64,000 nucleotides of DNA from the NCBI GenBank assembly GCA_041675005.1, contig JBAYUQ010000007.1, positions 62,001 to 126,000 of the forward strand, given 5' to 3'. This stretch comes from PGYR01 sp041675005 (lineage in GTDB: Bacteria; Bacteroidota; Ignavibacteria; Kapaibacteriales; UBA2268). A program made the position numbers and the translations under genes. The notes beneath the pieces are model-generated. The model worked only from the letters and a program-made list of their open reading frames with translations. It was not told the DNA's origin and ran no database searches. The first letter of the stretch is position 1, and each line of letters opens with the position of its first letter. This document shows positions 40,760 to 49,773 of this stretch, piece after piece.

Positions 40760-42799
40760 CTATTTGTTTACAATTTCGTAATGAGAGAAAGTCATATTAT
40801 AATTTGCTCTACCTTGCGAAACTGATCTTAGTTTGGTTACATATCCAAACATTTTTGATAATGGAGCTTGTGCTCTCACTACCTGTAAGTCATTTTTCTG
40901 ACTGATACCCTCTATTCTACCATGTCGGGAATTCAAATCAGCAATCACATCACCCAAATAGTCATCGGGTGTTGTTACTTCTACAGAAAATATTGGTTCT
41001 AGTATATTTGTACCTGCTTGGCGGGCTGCTTCTCTTACAGCAGCTGATGCGGCTAGTTTACTACCTAAATCGGTAGTCAAATCGGAGTCAAAGTAGATAT
41101 CCAACAAAGTAATTTTTACTTTTGTCATTGGATAACCTTGAGGACCGACTTGAAGAGCCTGCACCGAACCTAATTCGGCAGCTTTAATATACTCAAGTGG
41201 AACTTTTTTGTCCACCTTGTTTTCAAACTCAACAGTTTCGGAGTTGTCGTTTTTTTCTATCTTTAAAAGAACTTTCCCGTAATGCTTTTTACCGGACAAA
41301 TCTCTATCAAACTCAGCTTCGTATTCTACTGTATCCATGATACACTCTCTGTAAGCAACTTGTGGTTGACCTACACGAACAGGAAGTTTGAATTCACGAG
41401 TCAATCTATCGACTATTATCTCAAGATGTAACTCTCCTACTCCACTTATGATTAATTGACCATTGTCTTCATCATATTTGTATTTAAATGTAGGATCTTC
41501 AATTTGCAATTTTTCAAGAACTTCTACTAACTTATCTTGATCAGCAGTCGTCTTTGCTTCCAAAGATTGATTGATTACTGGCTCAGAAAAGTTAATTTTC
41601 TCATACATTATTGGATTTTTATTATCACAAAGCGTATCGCCTGTTTTAGTAAATCTCAAAGATGGTATAGCTACTATATCACCTGCATGAGCTTCCGGTA
41701 TTTCATTTCTCTTATTAGAAAATATTTGAAGAATTTTAAGGATTTTTTCTTTCTTTCCTTCAGTTGGATTCAAAACTGAATCACCAACCTTTAAAACTCC
41801 TGAATACACTCTAATAAAAGTAACTTTACCTACATAAGGGTCTGAATTTACTTTGAATGCTAGTGCTGAAAAGCTTTCTTCATCACTTGGCTTTCTTGTA
41901 AGATGCTTATCTTCATTTTCTATGTCAAAACCGTCCATATATTTTACATCTAAAGGAGATGGAAGATAATCAATAACTGCATCAATCAAAGGTTGCACAC
42001 CTACATTCTTCAACGAAGAACCAACGTGAACTGGGATAATTGATAAGTTCAAAACACCAATTCTAATTCCAGTTTTAATCTCATCAACTGTTAAATCACC
42101 ATTCTCTAAATATTTTTCTAATAACTCTTCATTTTGTTCAGCAACGGCTTCAAGTAGATTACTTCTTAACTCTTCACACTTACTAACTAGATTTGCTGGA
42201 ATTTCTTCTTTTTCAAACTTAGCCCCGTAAGAAGCAATGTCATACTTATAAGAAACCATTTCTATCAAATCTATAATTCCTTCAAAATTGTCTTCAGCAC
42301 CTATCGGGTACTGTACTGGAATTGGATTAGCATTTAACTTCTCTTTTATAGATAATACAGCTTTATCAAAATCAGCACCTAGTCTATCCATCTTATTAAT
42401 ATAAGCAATTCTAGGAACATGATACTCATCAGCTTGACGCCATACCGTTTCTGTTTGCGGTTCTACACCACCAACTCCACAAAACACAGCAATCGCACCA
42501 TCTAAAACTCTAAGAGATCGTTGTACCTCAGCAGTAAAATCAACATGACCAGGAGTATCTATTATATTAATCTTGTTACCCTTCCATTCGGTAGGGATAG
42601 CAGCAGATTGTATAGTAATACCTCTTTCCTTCTCTTGTTCCATAAAGTCCATGAAAGCAGTACCTTCATCAACTTCACCTATCTTATGCAGATAGCCGGT
42701 ATAAAACAAGATGCGTTCGGTAGTAGTAGTCTTACCAGCATCAATGTGAGCCATTATTCCAATATTTCTGACTTTCTCTATAGGAACAGTTCTTGGCAT
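40760..42799 (-). CDS. fusA: elongation factor G, mtEFG2/spdEFG2-like (recycling type?)
   Basis: 679 residues. G1 AHIDAGKT (18-25), DTPGH (81-85), NKMD (135-138) and all five EF-G domains. Domain IV starts near 482 (QVAYREC) but lacks the HKKQSGGxGQ motif of translocating EF-Gs; instead it reads FDRDLSGKKHYGKVLLKIEK, like the corresponding part of mitochondrial EF-G2. It ends MFGYVTKLRSVSQGRANYNM without the long tail. In some phyla EF-G is split into a translocase (spdEFG1) and a recycling factor (spdEFG2). Its str-operon position between rpsG and tuf makes the loss of the motif noteworthy. EF-G itself is certain; the subtype is inference. Confidence 0.93.
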   Translation of the reverse strand: MPRTVPIEKVRNIGIMAHIDAGKTTTTERILFYTGYLHKIGEVDEGTAFMDFMEQEKERGITIQSAAIPTEWKGNKINIIDTPGHVDFTAEVQRSLRVLDGAIAVFCGVGGVEPQTETVWRQADEYHVPRIAYINKMDRLGADFDKAVLSIKEKLNANPIPVQYPIGAEDNFEGIIDLIEMVSYKYDIASYGAKFEKEEIPANLVSKCEELRSNLLEAVAEQNEELLEKYLENGDLTVDEIKTGIRIGVLNLSIIPVHVGSSLKNVGVQPLIDAVIDYLPSPLDVKYMDGFDIENEDKHLTRKPSDEESFSALAFKVNSDPYVGKVTFIRVYSGVLKVGDSVLNPTEGKKEKILKILQIFSNKRNEIPEAHAGDIVAIPSLRFTKTGDTLCDNKNPIMYEKINFSEPVINQSLEAKTTADQDKLVEVLEKLQIEDPTFKYKYDEDNGQLIISGVGELHLEIIVDRLTREFKLPVRVGQPQVAYRECIMDTVEYEAEFDRDLSGKKHYGKVLLKIEKNDNSETVEFENKVDKKVPLEYIKAAELGSVQALQVGPQGYPMTKVKITLLDIYFDSDLTTDLGSKLAASAAVREAARQAGTNILEPIFSVEVTTPDDYLGDVIADLNSRHGRIEGISQKNDLQVVRAQAPLSKMFGYVTKLRSVSQGRANYNMTFSHYEIVNK

Positions 42800-42844
42800 T
42801 TTAGTTTTTTTCTTTTAAAGATTTCAAAGAACAATAAATTCAGA

Positions 42845-43312
42845 TTACCATCTAAAATGAGCGAATGCTTTGTTAGCTTCGGCCATTCTATGCATATCTT
42901 CTCTTCTCTTAACAGAAGCACCTTCACCTTTCGAAGCTGCTATAATTTCGCTAGCTAATTTACTAGCCATTGATTTTTCTCTACGAGCAGATGAGAATGA
43001 TTTGATCCAACGTAATGCTAACGCAACTCTTCTGTCTTCTCTAACTTCCTGAGGTACTTGGTAAGTTGCACCACCTACTCTACGTGATTTTACTTCCAAC
43101 ATAGGAGCAACATTAGTCAAAGCTTCTCTAAATACTTCTAGAGGGTTCTTTTCAGTCTTTTCACCAACTTCAGTGAAAGCCTTGTAAACTAATTTACTTG
43201 CAACTGCTTTTTTACCATCATCCATAATGATATTGATAAATTTTGCAACTATCAAATCATTGTATTGAGGATCAGGACTAATTCTACGTTTTTCTGCTTG
43301 TTTCTTTCTCAT
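42845..43312 (-). CDS. rpsG: ribosomal protein S7
   Basis: 155 residues: MRKKQAEKRRISPDPQYNDL start, FREALTNVAPMLEVKSRRVG, GATYQVPQEVREDRRVALAL and the C-terminal RREDMHRMAEANKAFAHFRW. Nucleates 30S head assembly; represses the str operon in E. coli. Between rpsL and the second EF-G. Confidence 0.97.
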   Translation of the reverse strand: MRKKQAEKRRISPDPQYNDLIVAKFINIIMDDGKKAVASKLVYKAFTEVGEKTEKNPLEVFREALTNVAPMLEVKSRRVGGATYQVPQEVREDRRVALALRWIKSFSSARREKSMASKLASEIIAASKGEGASVKRREDMHRMAEANKAFAHFRW

Positions 43313-43325
43313 TTCAATTCTTTAT

Positions 43326-43697
43326 TTACTTAGGTTTTTTAGTGCCGTATTTAGAACGACCTTGTTTTCTTCCTTCTACACCTTGTGTATCAGCAGTACC
43401 TCTAACGATGTGATACCTAACACCTGGTAAATCTTTTACTCTACCGCCTCTAACAACTACTATAGAGTGCTCTTGCAAGTTATGACCTTCACCGCCAATA
43501 TAAGCTGAAACTTCAAAACCTGAAGTTAGTCTAACACGAGCTACTTTTCTAAGCGCAGAGTTTGGTTTCTTAGGTGTAGTAGTATACACTCTAGTACAAA
43601 CACCCTTTCTTTGGGGACAATTCACCAAAGCAGCAGATTTACTTTTCTTGATCTGCTTCTTTCTTCCTTTTCTGACTAATTGACTTATAGTAGGCAC
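43326..43697 (-). CDS. rpsL: ribosomal protein S12
   Basis: 123 residues. PTISQLVRKGRKKQIKKSKS start, TTTPKKPNSALRKVARVRLT and VKDLPGVRYHIVRGTADTQG, with the streptomycin-site lysines in the usual sensitive form. The start codon is GTG at 43697, preceded by GGAG. A consensus promoter lies 46 bases upstream, so the cluster from here on can be transcribed without the upstream EF-G. Confidence 0.97.
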   Translation of the reverse strand: MPTISQLVRKGRKKQIKKSKSAALVNCPQRKGVCTRVYTTTPKKPNSALRKVARVRLTSGFEVSAYIGGEGHNLQEHSIVVVRGGRVKDLPGVRYHIVRGTADTQGVEGRKQGRSKYGTKKPK

Positions 43698-43743
43698 TAA
43701 AGTTCTCCGTTATTTTTTTTATTGCCGTATTAAATAGAGGATG

Positions 43744-43774
43744 CAAAGTTAATAGTTTTATTTGCAATCTCAAA
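43744..43774 (-). promoter_or_regulatory. promoter of the rpsL-S10-spc-alpha cluster
   Basis: On the minus strand TTTG (43774-43771), a 19-base spacer and TAACTTTG (43751-43744) match the Bacteroidota consensus. The rpsL GTG is about 46 bases downstream, behind a GGAG. Confidence 0.7.
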
Positions 43775-43799
43775 ACTATTTCGACATTTTTCTAATAAT

Positions 43800-45893
43800 T
43801 TATGATTTTTGAGCTTCAGCTTCTTCGTAAGCTCTAATAATTTCTTCTTGAACAGACTTCGGAACTCTCTCGTACTTCGCGAATTCCATTGTAAATTCAC
43901 CTTTTCCTTGAGTAGCTGAACGTAAGTCAGTAGAATAACCAAACATTTCCTTCAAAGGCACTTCTGCTTCAACTACAACATAAGTAGCATCCATTGTAGT
44001 TGTAAGAATCAAACCACGTCTTTGGTTGATTTGACCGATTACTACACCTTGGAATTCTTCAGGACAACTAGTTTCTAGTTTCATTATTGGCTCTAAGATT
44101 ACTGGACCAGCTTTTCTTAGAGATTCTCTAATAGCAGCTTTTGCAGCAATTTTAAATGCACCATCTGATGAATCAACTGCGTGAGTTGAACCGTCATTAA
44201 GTAATGCTTTTACACCAACTACTGGTTGACCAATTAATACACCTTCTTTAAGTTGTTCTTGGAAACCTTTATCTACAGCTGGTATATATTCTCTAGGAAC
44301 TGAACCACCGACTATCTTATTCTCGAATAAGTAAGTTTCTTCTGCACTTGCTTCCATAGGCTCAAATCTACCCGCTATACGTGCATATTGACCAGAACCA
44401 CCAGATTGCTTCTTGTGAGTATAATCATAATCAATAGGCATACTAATCGCCTCTCTATAAGCAACTTTAGGTTCACCTACTATGACATCAGTTTTAAACT
44501 CACGTTTTATTCTTTCTATGTAGATTTCTAAGTGAAGCTCACCCATTCCTTTGATTATTGTATCACCTGATTCGTCATCACGAGCTACTTGGAATGTAGG
44601 ATCTTCTTTAGTAAATCTATTTAATGCTTTAGAAAAATTCACTTGACCTGCTTTATCTTTAGGCTTTACAGTTAACTCAATAACTGGATTAGCAATATAC
44701 ATAGTCTCCATAGAGTAATGCAATTTGCCGTCACCAAAAGTATCACCAGATGCACAATCAATACCAAATGTAGCAACGATATCACCAGCTTGTGCTGTTT
44801 CAATCTCTACCATTTCGTCTGAGTGCATTCTTACTAATCTAGGAATTTTATATTTCTTATCTGTACTTGTATTAAATATGTTTTCACCCTTTGTCAATAC
44901 ACCTTGGTATATTCTCATATAAGTAAGCTGACCAAATTGACCATCTTCTAATTTGAATGCCAATGCCACTAATGGCTTATCAGGATTAATATCTAAAGGA
45001 ACTTTTTTCTCTTCTTGATCCAAATCTAATGCGAAGTTTTCTACTTCTTTTGGATTTGGCAAATAATCAATAACAGCATCCAATAAAGTTTGGACACCTT
45101 GGTTTTTAAGAGCAGTACCAACTAGAACAGGAGTGATATCCTGAGAAATAGTTGCTTTTCTAATTGCTGATTGCAACTCTTCAATTGTGAAATCTTCTTC
45201 CATTAGGAATTTTTCAGCAATTTCATCACTGTAGTCAGCTAATGACTCTATCATTTTTACTCTTTTCTCTTTTGCACGAGCTAATTTATCTTCAGGAATT
45301 TCCTTTTCAATAATTCTCTCTCCGTCATCACCTTCAAAGTAAAGAGCTTTCATTTTCAATAGATCAATAATACCATTGAATTTGTCTTCTAACTCAACTT
45401 CCATTGTAATTTGAACGGGATTATGCTTCAACTTATCTTTAAGTTGACTAATTACTCTATCAGGATTAGCACCAGATCTATCACATTTATTTATAAACGC
45501 AAGACGAGGTACACCATAACGACGCATTTGTCTATCTACAGTAATAGATTGTGATTGCACACCAGCTACTGAACAAAGTACCAATACAGCTCCATCCAAT
45601 ACTCTAAGTGAACGCTCTACTTCAACTGTGAAGTCAATGTGACCGGGAGTATCAATAACGTTAATAGAATAACCTTTCCACTCACAGAAAGTAGCAGCAG
45701 ATTGGATAGTGATACCTTTTTCTCTTTCCAGCTCCATGCTGTCCATTTTAGCACCGACACCATCTTTACCACGAACTTCAGAAATTTTGTGAATCTTACC
45801 AGTATAGAATAAAATACGCTCAGATACTGTTGTTTTACCAGAATCAATATGAGCAGCTATACCAATATTACGAAGTTTTTCAATATTAAACAT
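43800..45893 (-). CDS. fusA: elongation factor G, mtEFG1/spdEFG1-like (translocase type)
   Basis: 697 residues. G1 AHIDSGKT (14-21), a characteristic insertion-region EVRGKDGVGAKMDSMELERE (39-58), DTPGH (81-85) and NKCD (135-138). Domain IV has the translocase motif THKKQSGGSGQYARI, and the end reads MFGYSTDLRSATQGKGEFTM then EFAKYERVP. The GKDGVGAxMDSMELER element and AGVQSQSITVDRQMRRY are shared with mitochondrial EF-G1 rather than with the usual bacterial EF-G. It is the first gene of the supercluster, with its own promoter; a gap of 102 bases with another promoter precedes rpsL. EF-G is certain; the subtype is inference from motifs. Confidence 0.95.
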   Translation of the reverse strand: MFNIEKLRNIGIAAHIDSGKTTVSERILFYTGKIHKISEVRGKDGVGAKMDSMELEREKGITIQSAATFCEWKGYSINVIDTPGHIDFTVEVERSLRVLDGAVLVLCSVAGVQSQSITVDRQMRRYGVPRLAFINKCDRSGANPDRVISQLKDKLKHNPVQITMEVELEDKFNGIIDLLKMKALYFEGDDGERIIEKEIPEDKLARAKEKRVKMIESLADYSDEIAEKFLMEEDFTIEELQSAIRKATISQDITPVLVGTALKNQGVQTLLDAVIDYLPNPKEVENFALDLDQEEKKVPLDINPDKPLVALAFKLEDGQFGQLTYMRIYQGVLTKGENIFNTSTDKKYKIPRLVRMHSDEMVEIETAQAGDIVATFGIDCASGDTFGDGKLHYSMETMYIANPVIELTVKPKDKAGQVNFSKALNRFTKEDPTFQVARDDESGDTIIKGMGELHLEIYIERIKREFKTDVIVGEPKVAYREAISMPIDYDYTHKKQSGGSGQYARIAGRFEPMEASAEETYLFENKIVGGSVPREYIPAVDKGFQEQLKEGVLIGQPVVGVKALLNDGSTHAVDSSDGAFKIAAKAAIRESLRKAGPVILEPIMKLETSCPEEFQGVVIGQINQRRGLILTTTMDATYVVVEAEVPLKEMFGYSTDLRSATQGKGEFTMEFAKYERVPKSVQEEIIRAYEEAEAQKS

Positions 45894-45987
45894 TTTAATA
45901 GACCTACGAAATTTTTTATGTTTCTAATTTTTTTATGTTTAGAAGTCTCAAACACACATTTTACTTTTTGAGATTTCATACAGATAA

Positions 45988-46019
45988 CAAAATTAAGCAG
46001 AATACTTTTAATCTACAAA
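45988..46019 (-). promoter_or_regulatory. promoter of the mtEFG1-like EF-G gene
   Basis: Minus strand: TTTG (46019-46016), a 20-base spacer and TAATTTTG (45995-45988), full consensus. The leader to the ATG at 45893 is about 90 bases. The same TAATTTTG box drives the tRNA-rpoBC unit. Confidence 0.7.
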
Positions 46020-46108
46020 ATAAATTTCATATTTTTTTGAATAATTTTTATTTATTTCTTATTTCCTTAAATTAGTTTGTAAAGATATTCAACTTAGGAT
46101 TTAATATA

Positions 46109-47407
46109 ATGAAAAGTATTTTACTATCAACACTACTAATATTAGTACTTGTGTCCTGTACTGACGAAGAGAGTCCAACGGCTCCTAAGGACGACAAAGT
46201 CACCATTATGAAAGGTATGATAAAGGGTTATGTCTTTGACTCAGCCACAGACTTACCTGTTAGCGGAGCTATTATTAGCACATTTCCTATAACTTCTACC
46301 ACTAGGAGTGACGAGAATGGTAAATTTGAACTTCCCGAAATTAGTCCTGACCTATATGATTTGAATATAAAACATAAGAACTACTTCGCTTATACTTCGA
46401 AAATTAAGGTTAGTGATCAAATAACTAATAATATAGAACTATTCATTACTTCTATGGAGTCAGTGAACACTAAACCTGAAAAACCAACCTTATTATTTCC
46501 ATCTGAGGACTTTAAAGTTAGCACTAATAAAATAAAATTCCGATGGGAAGGAAATGATATCGACAATGACAGTTTACTATATGATGTATATTTCAGAAAG
46601 ATGGGCTCTGATTTCAAATCAATTGCTAACAACCTAAAGTCTAAATATTACGATGATGAATTCACATTCAGCGAATCGGAACAATATCAATGGTATGTCA
46701 TCGCAAAAGATTATTACAGCTTTAGTATAAGCGATACATTTAATTTTACTTATAAAGAAGTAGTGCTAACAGATATAGAAGATATGATTGGAAATTGGAA
46801 GTTTGACGGAGATGCTACAGACTATGCCCCGAATGCTTATATTAGTAGTATGGATAATGTAACCTTTGTAAATGACAGAAGAAATAATTTTGAATCTGCG
46901 GCCAATTTCTTTGGCAAGAGTTCATTAAAATCAAAAGTTCTATTACCAACATCACTTCAACTTAGAAACGAATTTACAATATCACTATGGATAAAGCCAC
47001 TGGCTTCACTAGGCGAGAATGGTGCCGGATATTATGATTGTATTTCAAAGTGGGGAGGTAGTGGATCTGGTAAAGCGTCATGGGCATTTGGAATAACAAA
47101 AAACTCTAACCTATTTTTGTCAACCTATAACACTAGTTTAACTACACAAGCAACTACAACTATTATTTTTCCTGATGAATGGCAACATATTGCAGTAACA
47201 TTTATCAATGGTACTGCCACTTTTTATATAAATGGAGCTGAAGTTCATGTAGCTACTGGTATGCAAACACCGCAAATATCTGGTTACAATGCCTCGATAG
47301 GTGCTAGACCAGACCAACTAAGTTCCTATCATGGTGCGATGGACGATGTTTACTTATTTGACAGGGCTTTATCTGATCAAGAAATACTATCATTATCACA
47401 AGAATAA
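46109..47407 (+). CDS. LamG/concanavalin-like lipoprotein with CarboxypepD_reg domain
   Basis: 432 residues. Lipoprotein signal with lipobox LVLVSC (Cys about residue 17). Residues about 35-110 form a carboxypeptidase-regulatory-like beta-sandwich (GYVFDSATDLPVSGAIISTF, DENGKFELPEISPDLYDL). About 120-215 looks like a fibronectin-III-type domain (KPTLLFPSEDFKVSTNKIKF). About 225-430 is a LamG jelly-roll (IGNWKFDGDATDYAP, EFTISLWIKPLAS, WQHIAVTFINGTATFYINGA, DVYLFDRALSDQEI). Probably a surface protein that binds carbohydrate. Divergent from the EF-G promoter. Confidence 0.85.
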   Translation: MKSILLSTLLILVLVSCTDEESPTAPKDDKVTIMKGMIKGYVFDSATDLPVSGAIISTFPITSTTRSDENGKFELPEISPDLYDLNIKHKNYFAYTSKIKVSDQITNNIELFITSMESVNTKPEKPTLLFPSEDFKVSTNKIKFRWEGNDIDNDSLLYDVYFRKMGSDFKSIANNLKSKYYDDEFTFSESEQYQWYVIAKDYYSFSISDTFNFTYKEVVLTDIEDMIGNWKFDGDATDYAPNAYISSMDNVTFVNDRRNNFESAANFFGKSSLKSKVLLPTSLQLRNEFTISLWIKPLASLGENGAGYYDCISKWGGSGSGKASWAFGITKNSNLFLSTYNTSLTTQATTTIIFPDEWQHIAVTFINGTATFYINGAEVHVATGMQTPQISGYNASIGARPDQLSSYHGAMDDVYLFDRALSDQEILSLSQE

Positions 47408-47549
47408 ACTGAAAGGTGGAAATACCCTAGCAGTAGAAAATATAGGTAACTAAATATATAAAAGCTATGTAGAAGTAGCAATAAATGAGATAACCGCCAT
47501 AAGTATTGTATTAAAAAAGTGAACAGTTTTATAATTATTAAGGATTAAT

Positions 47550-48281
47550 ATGAAAATAATATCGGGTGTTATTGTAGCTTTTACATTTATTCTCTTTGCC
47601 TCTTGTAGTGATGATACTCCAAGTGACCCATCTAAAGTGGAGTCTTTTGACTTTCCATTAGCGATTGGTAATCAATGGGAAATGAATTTTTATGATTTGG
47701 ATGAAAATCATGAGCCGACTGGTGAATCCAACTTCACTGATACTTACTTGGTAACTCAGAAGCTCACATACCGTGGGAAAGAGGCCTACGAAGTAGATGA
47801 TTACACTCTTCAAATTAAGTATTTGAGTAAAGATAATAATGCTATTTATGGTCATGTTGATTATGAATCGCTTAGTAGTGATGGTAAGAATTATTTTCCT
47901 GATGAATGGATGACTTTTTATAGTTTTGCTCAAGATGAATGGCAAATCTATACGAAGCAAGTCACTGTAGAACAAGAGGATTATAAAGCAACCGGGACTA
48001 TGACTATGACTGGCAAGAAAACTGGGAATTTCTCGAAGGAGATAAACGGCAAAACAGTTAAAATATATGGATTCATGGGTATATTAAATGCTGTTGGAAC
48101 TGAAATAAGTAACGGTGTAGAAACTAAAATCAACCAAAAGGATACTACTTACTATGCAATAGCAGACAGCATAGGTCTATATTACGTTAAAGAGCCAGAT
48201 TACCCAACTGAAATAGACCCCTCTGATTATGGAAGAATGTTTTTGCTTGGGGATTATAGTATAAAGAAAACACCCTTTTAA
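47550..48281 (+). CDS. lipoprotein of unknown function
   Basis: 243 residues with a lipobox ILFASC (Cys about residue 19) followed by acidic SDDTPSDPS. The mature part begins FDFPLAIGNQWEMNFYDLDE, a pattern seen in Bacteroidota lipoproteins where the strand YPL-x-x-GNxW opens a beta-rich domain. No other motif recognised. Same strand as the LamG lipoprotein, 142 bases behind it; may be co-transcribed. Convergent with the T9SS cargo gene, sharing the hairpin at 48311-48344. Confidence 0.65.
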   Translation: MKIISGVIVAFTFILFASCSDDTPSDPSKVESFDFPLAIGNQWEMNFYDLDENHEPTGESNFTDTYLVTQKLTYRGKEAYEVDDYTLQIKYLSKDNNAIYGHVDYESLSSDGKNYFPDEWMTFYSFAQDEWQIYTKQVTVEQEDYKATGTMTMTGKKTGNFSKEINGKTVKIYGFMGILNAVGTEISNGVETKINQKDTTYYAIADSIGLYYVKEPDYPTEIDPSDYGRMFLLGDYSIKKTPF

Positions 48282-48310
48282 TCTTTACAATTAGTACAAA
48301 ATAGAAAACT

Positions 48311-48344
48311 AAAAAAGCCGAATCAGTATTAACTAATTCGGCTT
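48311..48344 (-). terminator. terminator of the T9SS cargo gene
   Basis: The minus strand has a 13-bp stem (48332-48344 with 48315-48327, one G-U) and a TAAT loop, followed by six T. Its core is identical to the rpoC terminator at 49721-49744. On the plus strand it may also stop the lipoprotein gene. Confidence 0.8.
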
Positions 48345-48354
48345 TGTAATTTGA
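48311..48354. repeat. terminator direct repeat, copy A
   Basis: About 44 bases nearly identical to 49714-49758; they differ by one base before the stem and one T in the run. Same orientation. The pair flanks the T9SS cargo gene. Confidence 0.85.
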
Positions 48355-48368
48355 TATTTAGAAGAATA

Positions 48369-49661
48369 TTACTGTTTTAACAATCTAATGAATCTATTAT
48401 TAATCTTAGCAAAGTAAACACCTGGAATAAGAAAAGATAAATCAAGTGTTGTACTACCATAATTTAATTCATTTTGATAAACAGTCCTACCCTCTATTGA
48501 ATAAAGAGTAAGTTCATTGGTGACATTATGTTCTGTGATATTAATATTAAGTAGATTAGTGAATATTTGCGGTGTTACTTCATTTAAATTGAAATTCTCT
48601 ACTGAAGTTTCATTTTTACCAATGTAAATACCCATCCCACTAATACCTAGAATTGGTTCACCATATTTGTTCCAATCCAAAACCATTATCGAAGGTTTAA
48701 AACCAATATTATCAACCTCATCATTAATTGATAATCTTTCCCAACTTTGACCAGCATTTGTTGTTCTTAAAAAATTACCATTATTACCATAAGCAATTCC
48801 TTCATGATCATTTTTCATTTTCAAACCATGAAGCCCAGCACCAGAATTTTCTGAAAGTTTGAACCTTGAAACTTCCCAATCAACACCTGAGTTTGTCGAA
48901 AGTAATATTACATCATCTCTTTGCGCTCCATTCCCATTTTCCTCACCACCAACTAACCATATTTGACTTCTGTTGACAGTTATAAACCGTACATCATAAC
49001 CAGTTTTCATCAAAGTCCAAGTGTAACCCATATCTCTTGAAACAGCAAATATTCTTTCATTGAGTTCATATTCATCACTATTATTGTCAATATTATTCAA
49101 AATGCAATAAATAGAGTTAGATTTTTCATCTATTTCCATGTCTATAATTACCTTTTTATCAAAAGGATGGAGCGTCACCCACTTTTCATCACGTAAATGC
49201 TTTTTGAAAATATCAAAAGAATGAGTAAAATAGACAGTATCTTTTAGTATACGTGCATTATCAACTCTGCCCAGTAAATAGGTAATTGGTGTTTTAATCA
49301 CCTTAAATTCAGTAAAACTATTCTCCGAATATGTTATTACTCCGCCCATACCTGCATAGTAGATATAATTATCAGTGAATCCGCCATTTGTAGGTTGAAC
49401 ATACTGATCATTTTCTTCTTGGTTTATATAAGTAAAGGGGACATTCCAATCATTTCCACTATTTGTAGAAGTAATTATTTTAGCAAATCCACCAACAGTA
49501 TTAATTGAGACACAAGTGTCATCTTGACATTTTAAATTTAAAAAGAATCCCCTTTCTTCAGGGGATTCAAAAACTTCATTATGTACTTTTACAAATTCAT
49601 ACTGTGCATTTGCTGCTAATACATTTAAAAACAATGCTATAAGTACAATTAAATATTTCAT
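48369..49661 (-). CDS. T9SS-secreted protein with BNR/YCF48-like repeats
   Basis: 430 residues. Signal peptide (cut near AANAQ, residue 19). The body has blade-like repeats with SxDxGxTW patterns: ITSTNSGNDWNVPF, AVSRDMGYTWTLMK, LLSTNSGVDWEVSRF and LRTTNAGQSWERLS, as in BNR/YCF48-type propellers. The C-terminal 75 residues are a type IX sorting domain (LNINITEHNVTNELTLYSIE, LDLSFLIPGVYFAKI, end RLLKQ). Exported through the T9SS to the cell surface or medium. It lies between rpoC and the lipoprotein pair, flanked by duplicated terminators. Confidence 0.85.
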   Translation of the reverse strand: MKYLIVLIALFLNVLAANAQYEFVKVHNEVFESPEERGFFLNLKCQDDTCVSINTVGGFAKIITSTNSGNDWNVPFTYINQEENDQYVQPTNGGFTDNYIYYAGMGGVITYSENSFTEFKVIKTPITYLLGRVDNARILKDTVYFTHSFDIFKKHLRDEKWVTLHPFDKKVIIDMEIDEKSNSIYCILNNIDNNSDEYELNERIFAVSRDMGYTWTLMKTGYDVRFITVNRSQIWLVGGEENGNGAQRDDVILLSTNSGVDWEVSRFKLSENSGAGLHGLKMKNDHEGIAYGNNGNFLRTTNAGQSWERLSINDEVDNIGFKPSIMVLDWNKYGEPILGISGMGIYIGKNETSVENFNLNEVTPQIFTNLLNINITEHNVTNELTLYSIEGRTVYQNELNYGSTTLDLSFLIPGVYFAKINNRFIRLLKQ

Positions 49662-49713
49662 TTTTATTAGGATTCTGTTTAAGATATTCTAAAATAACTA
49701 TTTTCCATTAAAC

Positions 49714-49744
49714 AAAAAAACCGAATCAGTATTAACTAATTCGG
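49714..49744 (-). terminator. terminator of the tRNA-secE-rpoBC unit
   Basis: On the minus strand a 10-bp stem (49735-49744 with 49721-49730, one G-U) and a TAAT loop are followed by seven T. It lies 30 bases after the rpoC stop. Confidence 0.85.
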
Positions 49745-49758
49745 CTTTTGTAATTTGA
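49714..49758. repeat. terminator direct repeat, copy B
   Basis: Near-identical to 48311-48354, including flanking TGTAATTTGA beyond the stem, so the copies share more than the hairpin. Confidence 0.85.
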
Positions 49759-49773
49759 GATAAAGACAGAAGA

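Noticed and set aside
43730..43942. 70-codon minus-strand frame across the end of the first EF-G gene
   Set aside because: Shifted frame of EF-G codons running into the rpsL promoter; no evidence of use or of a programmed frameshift.
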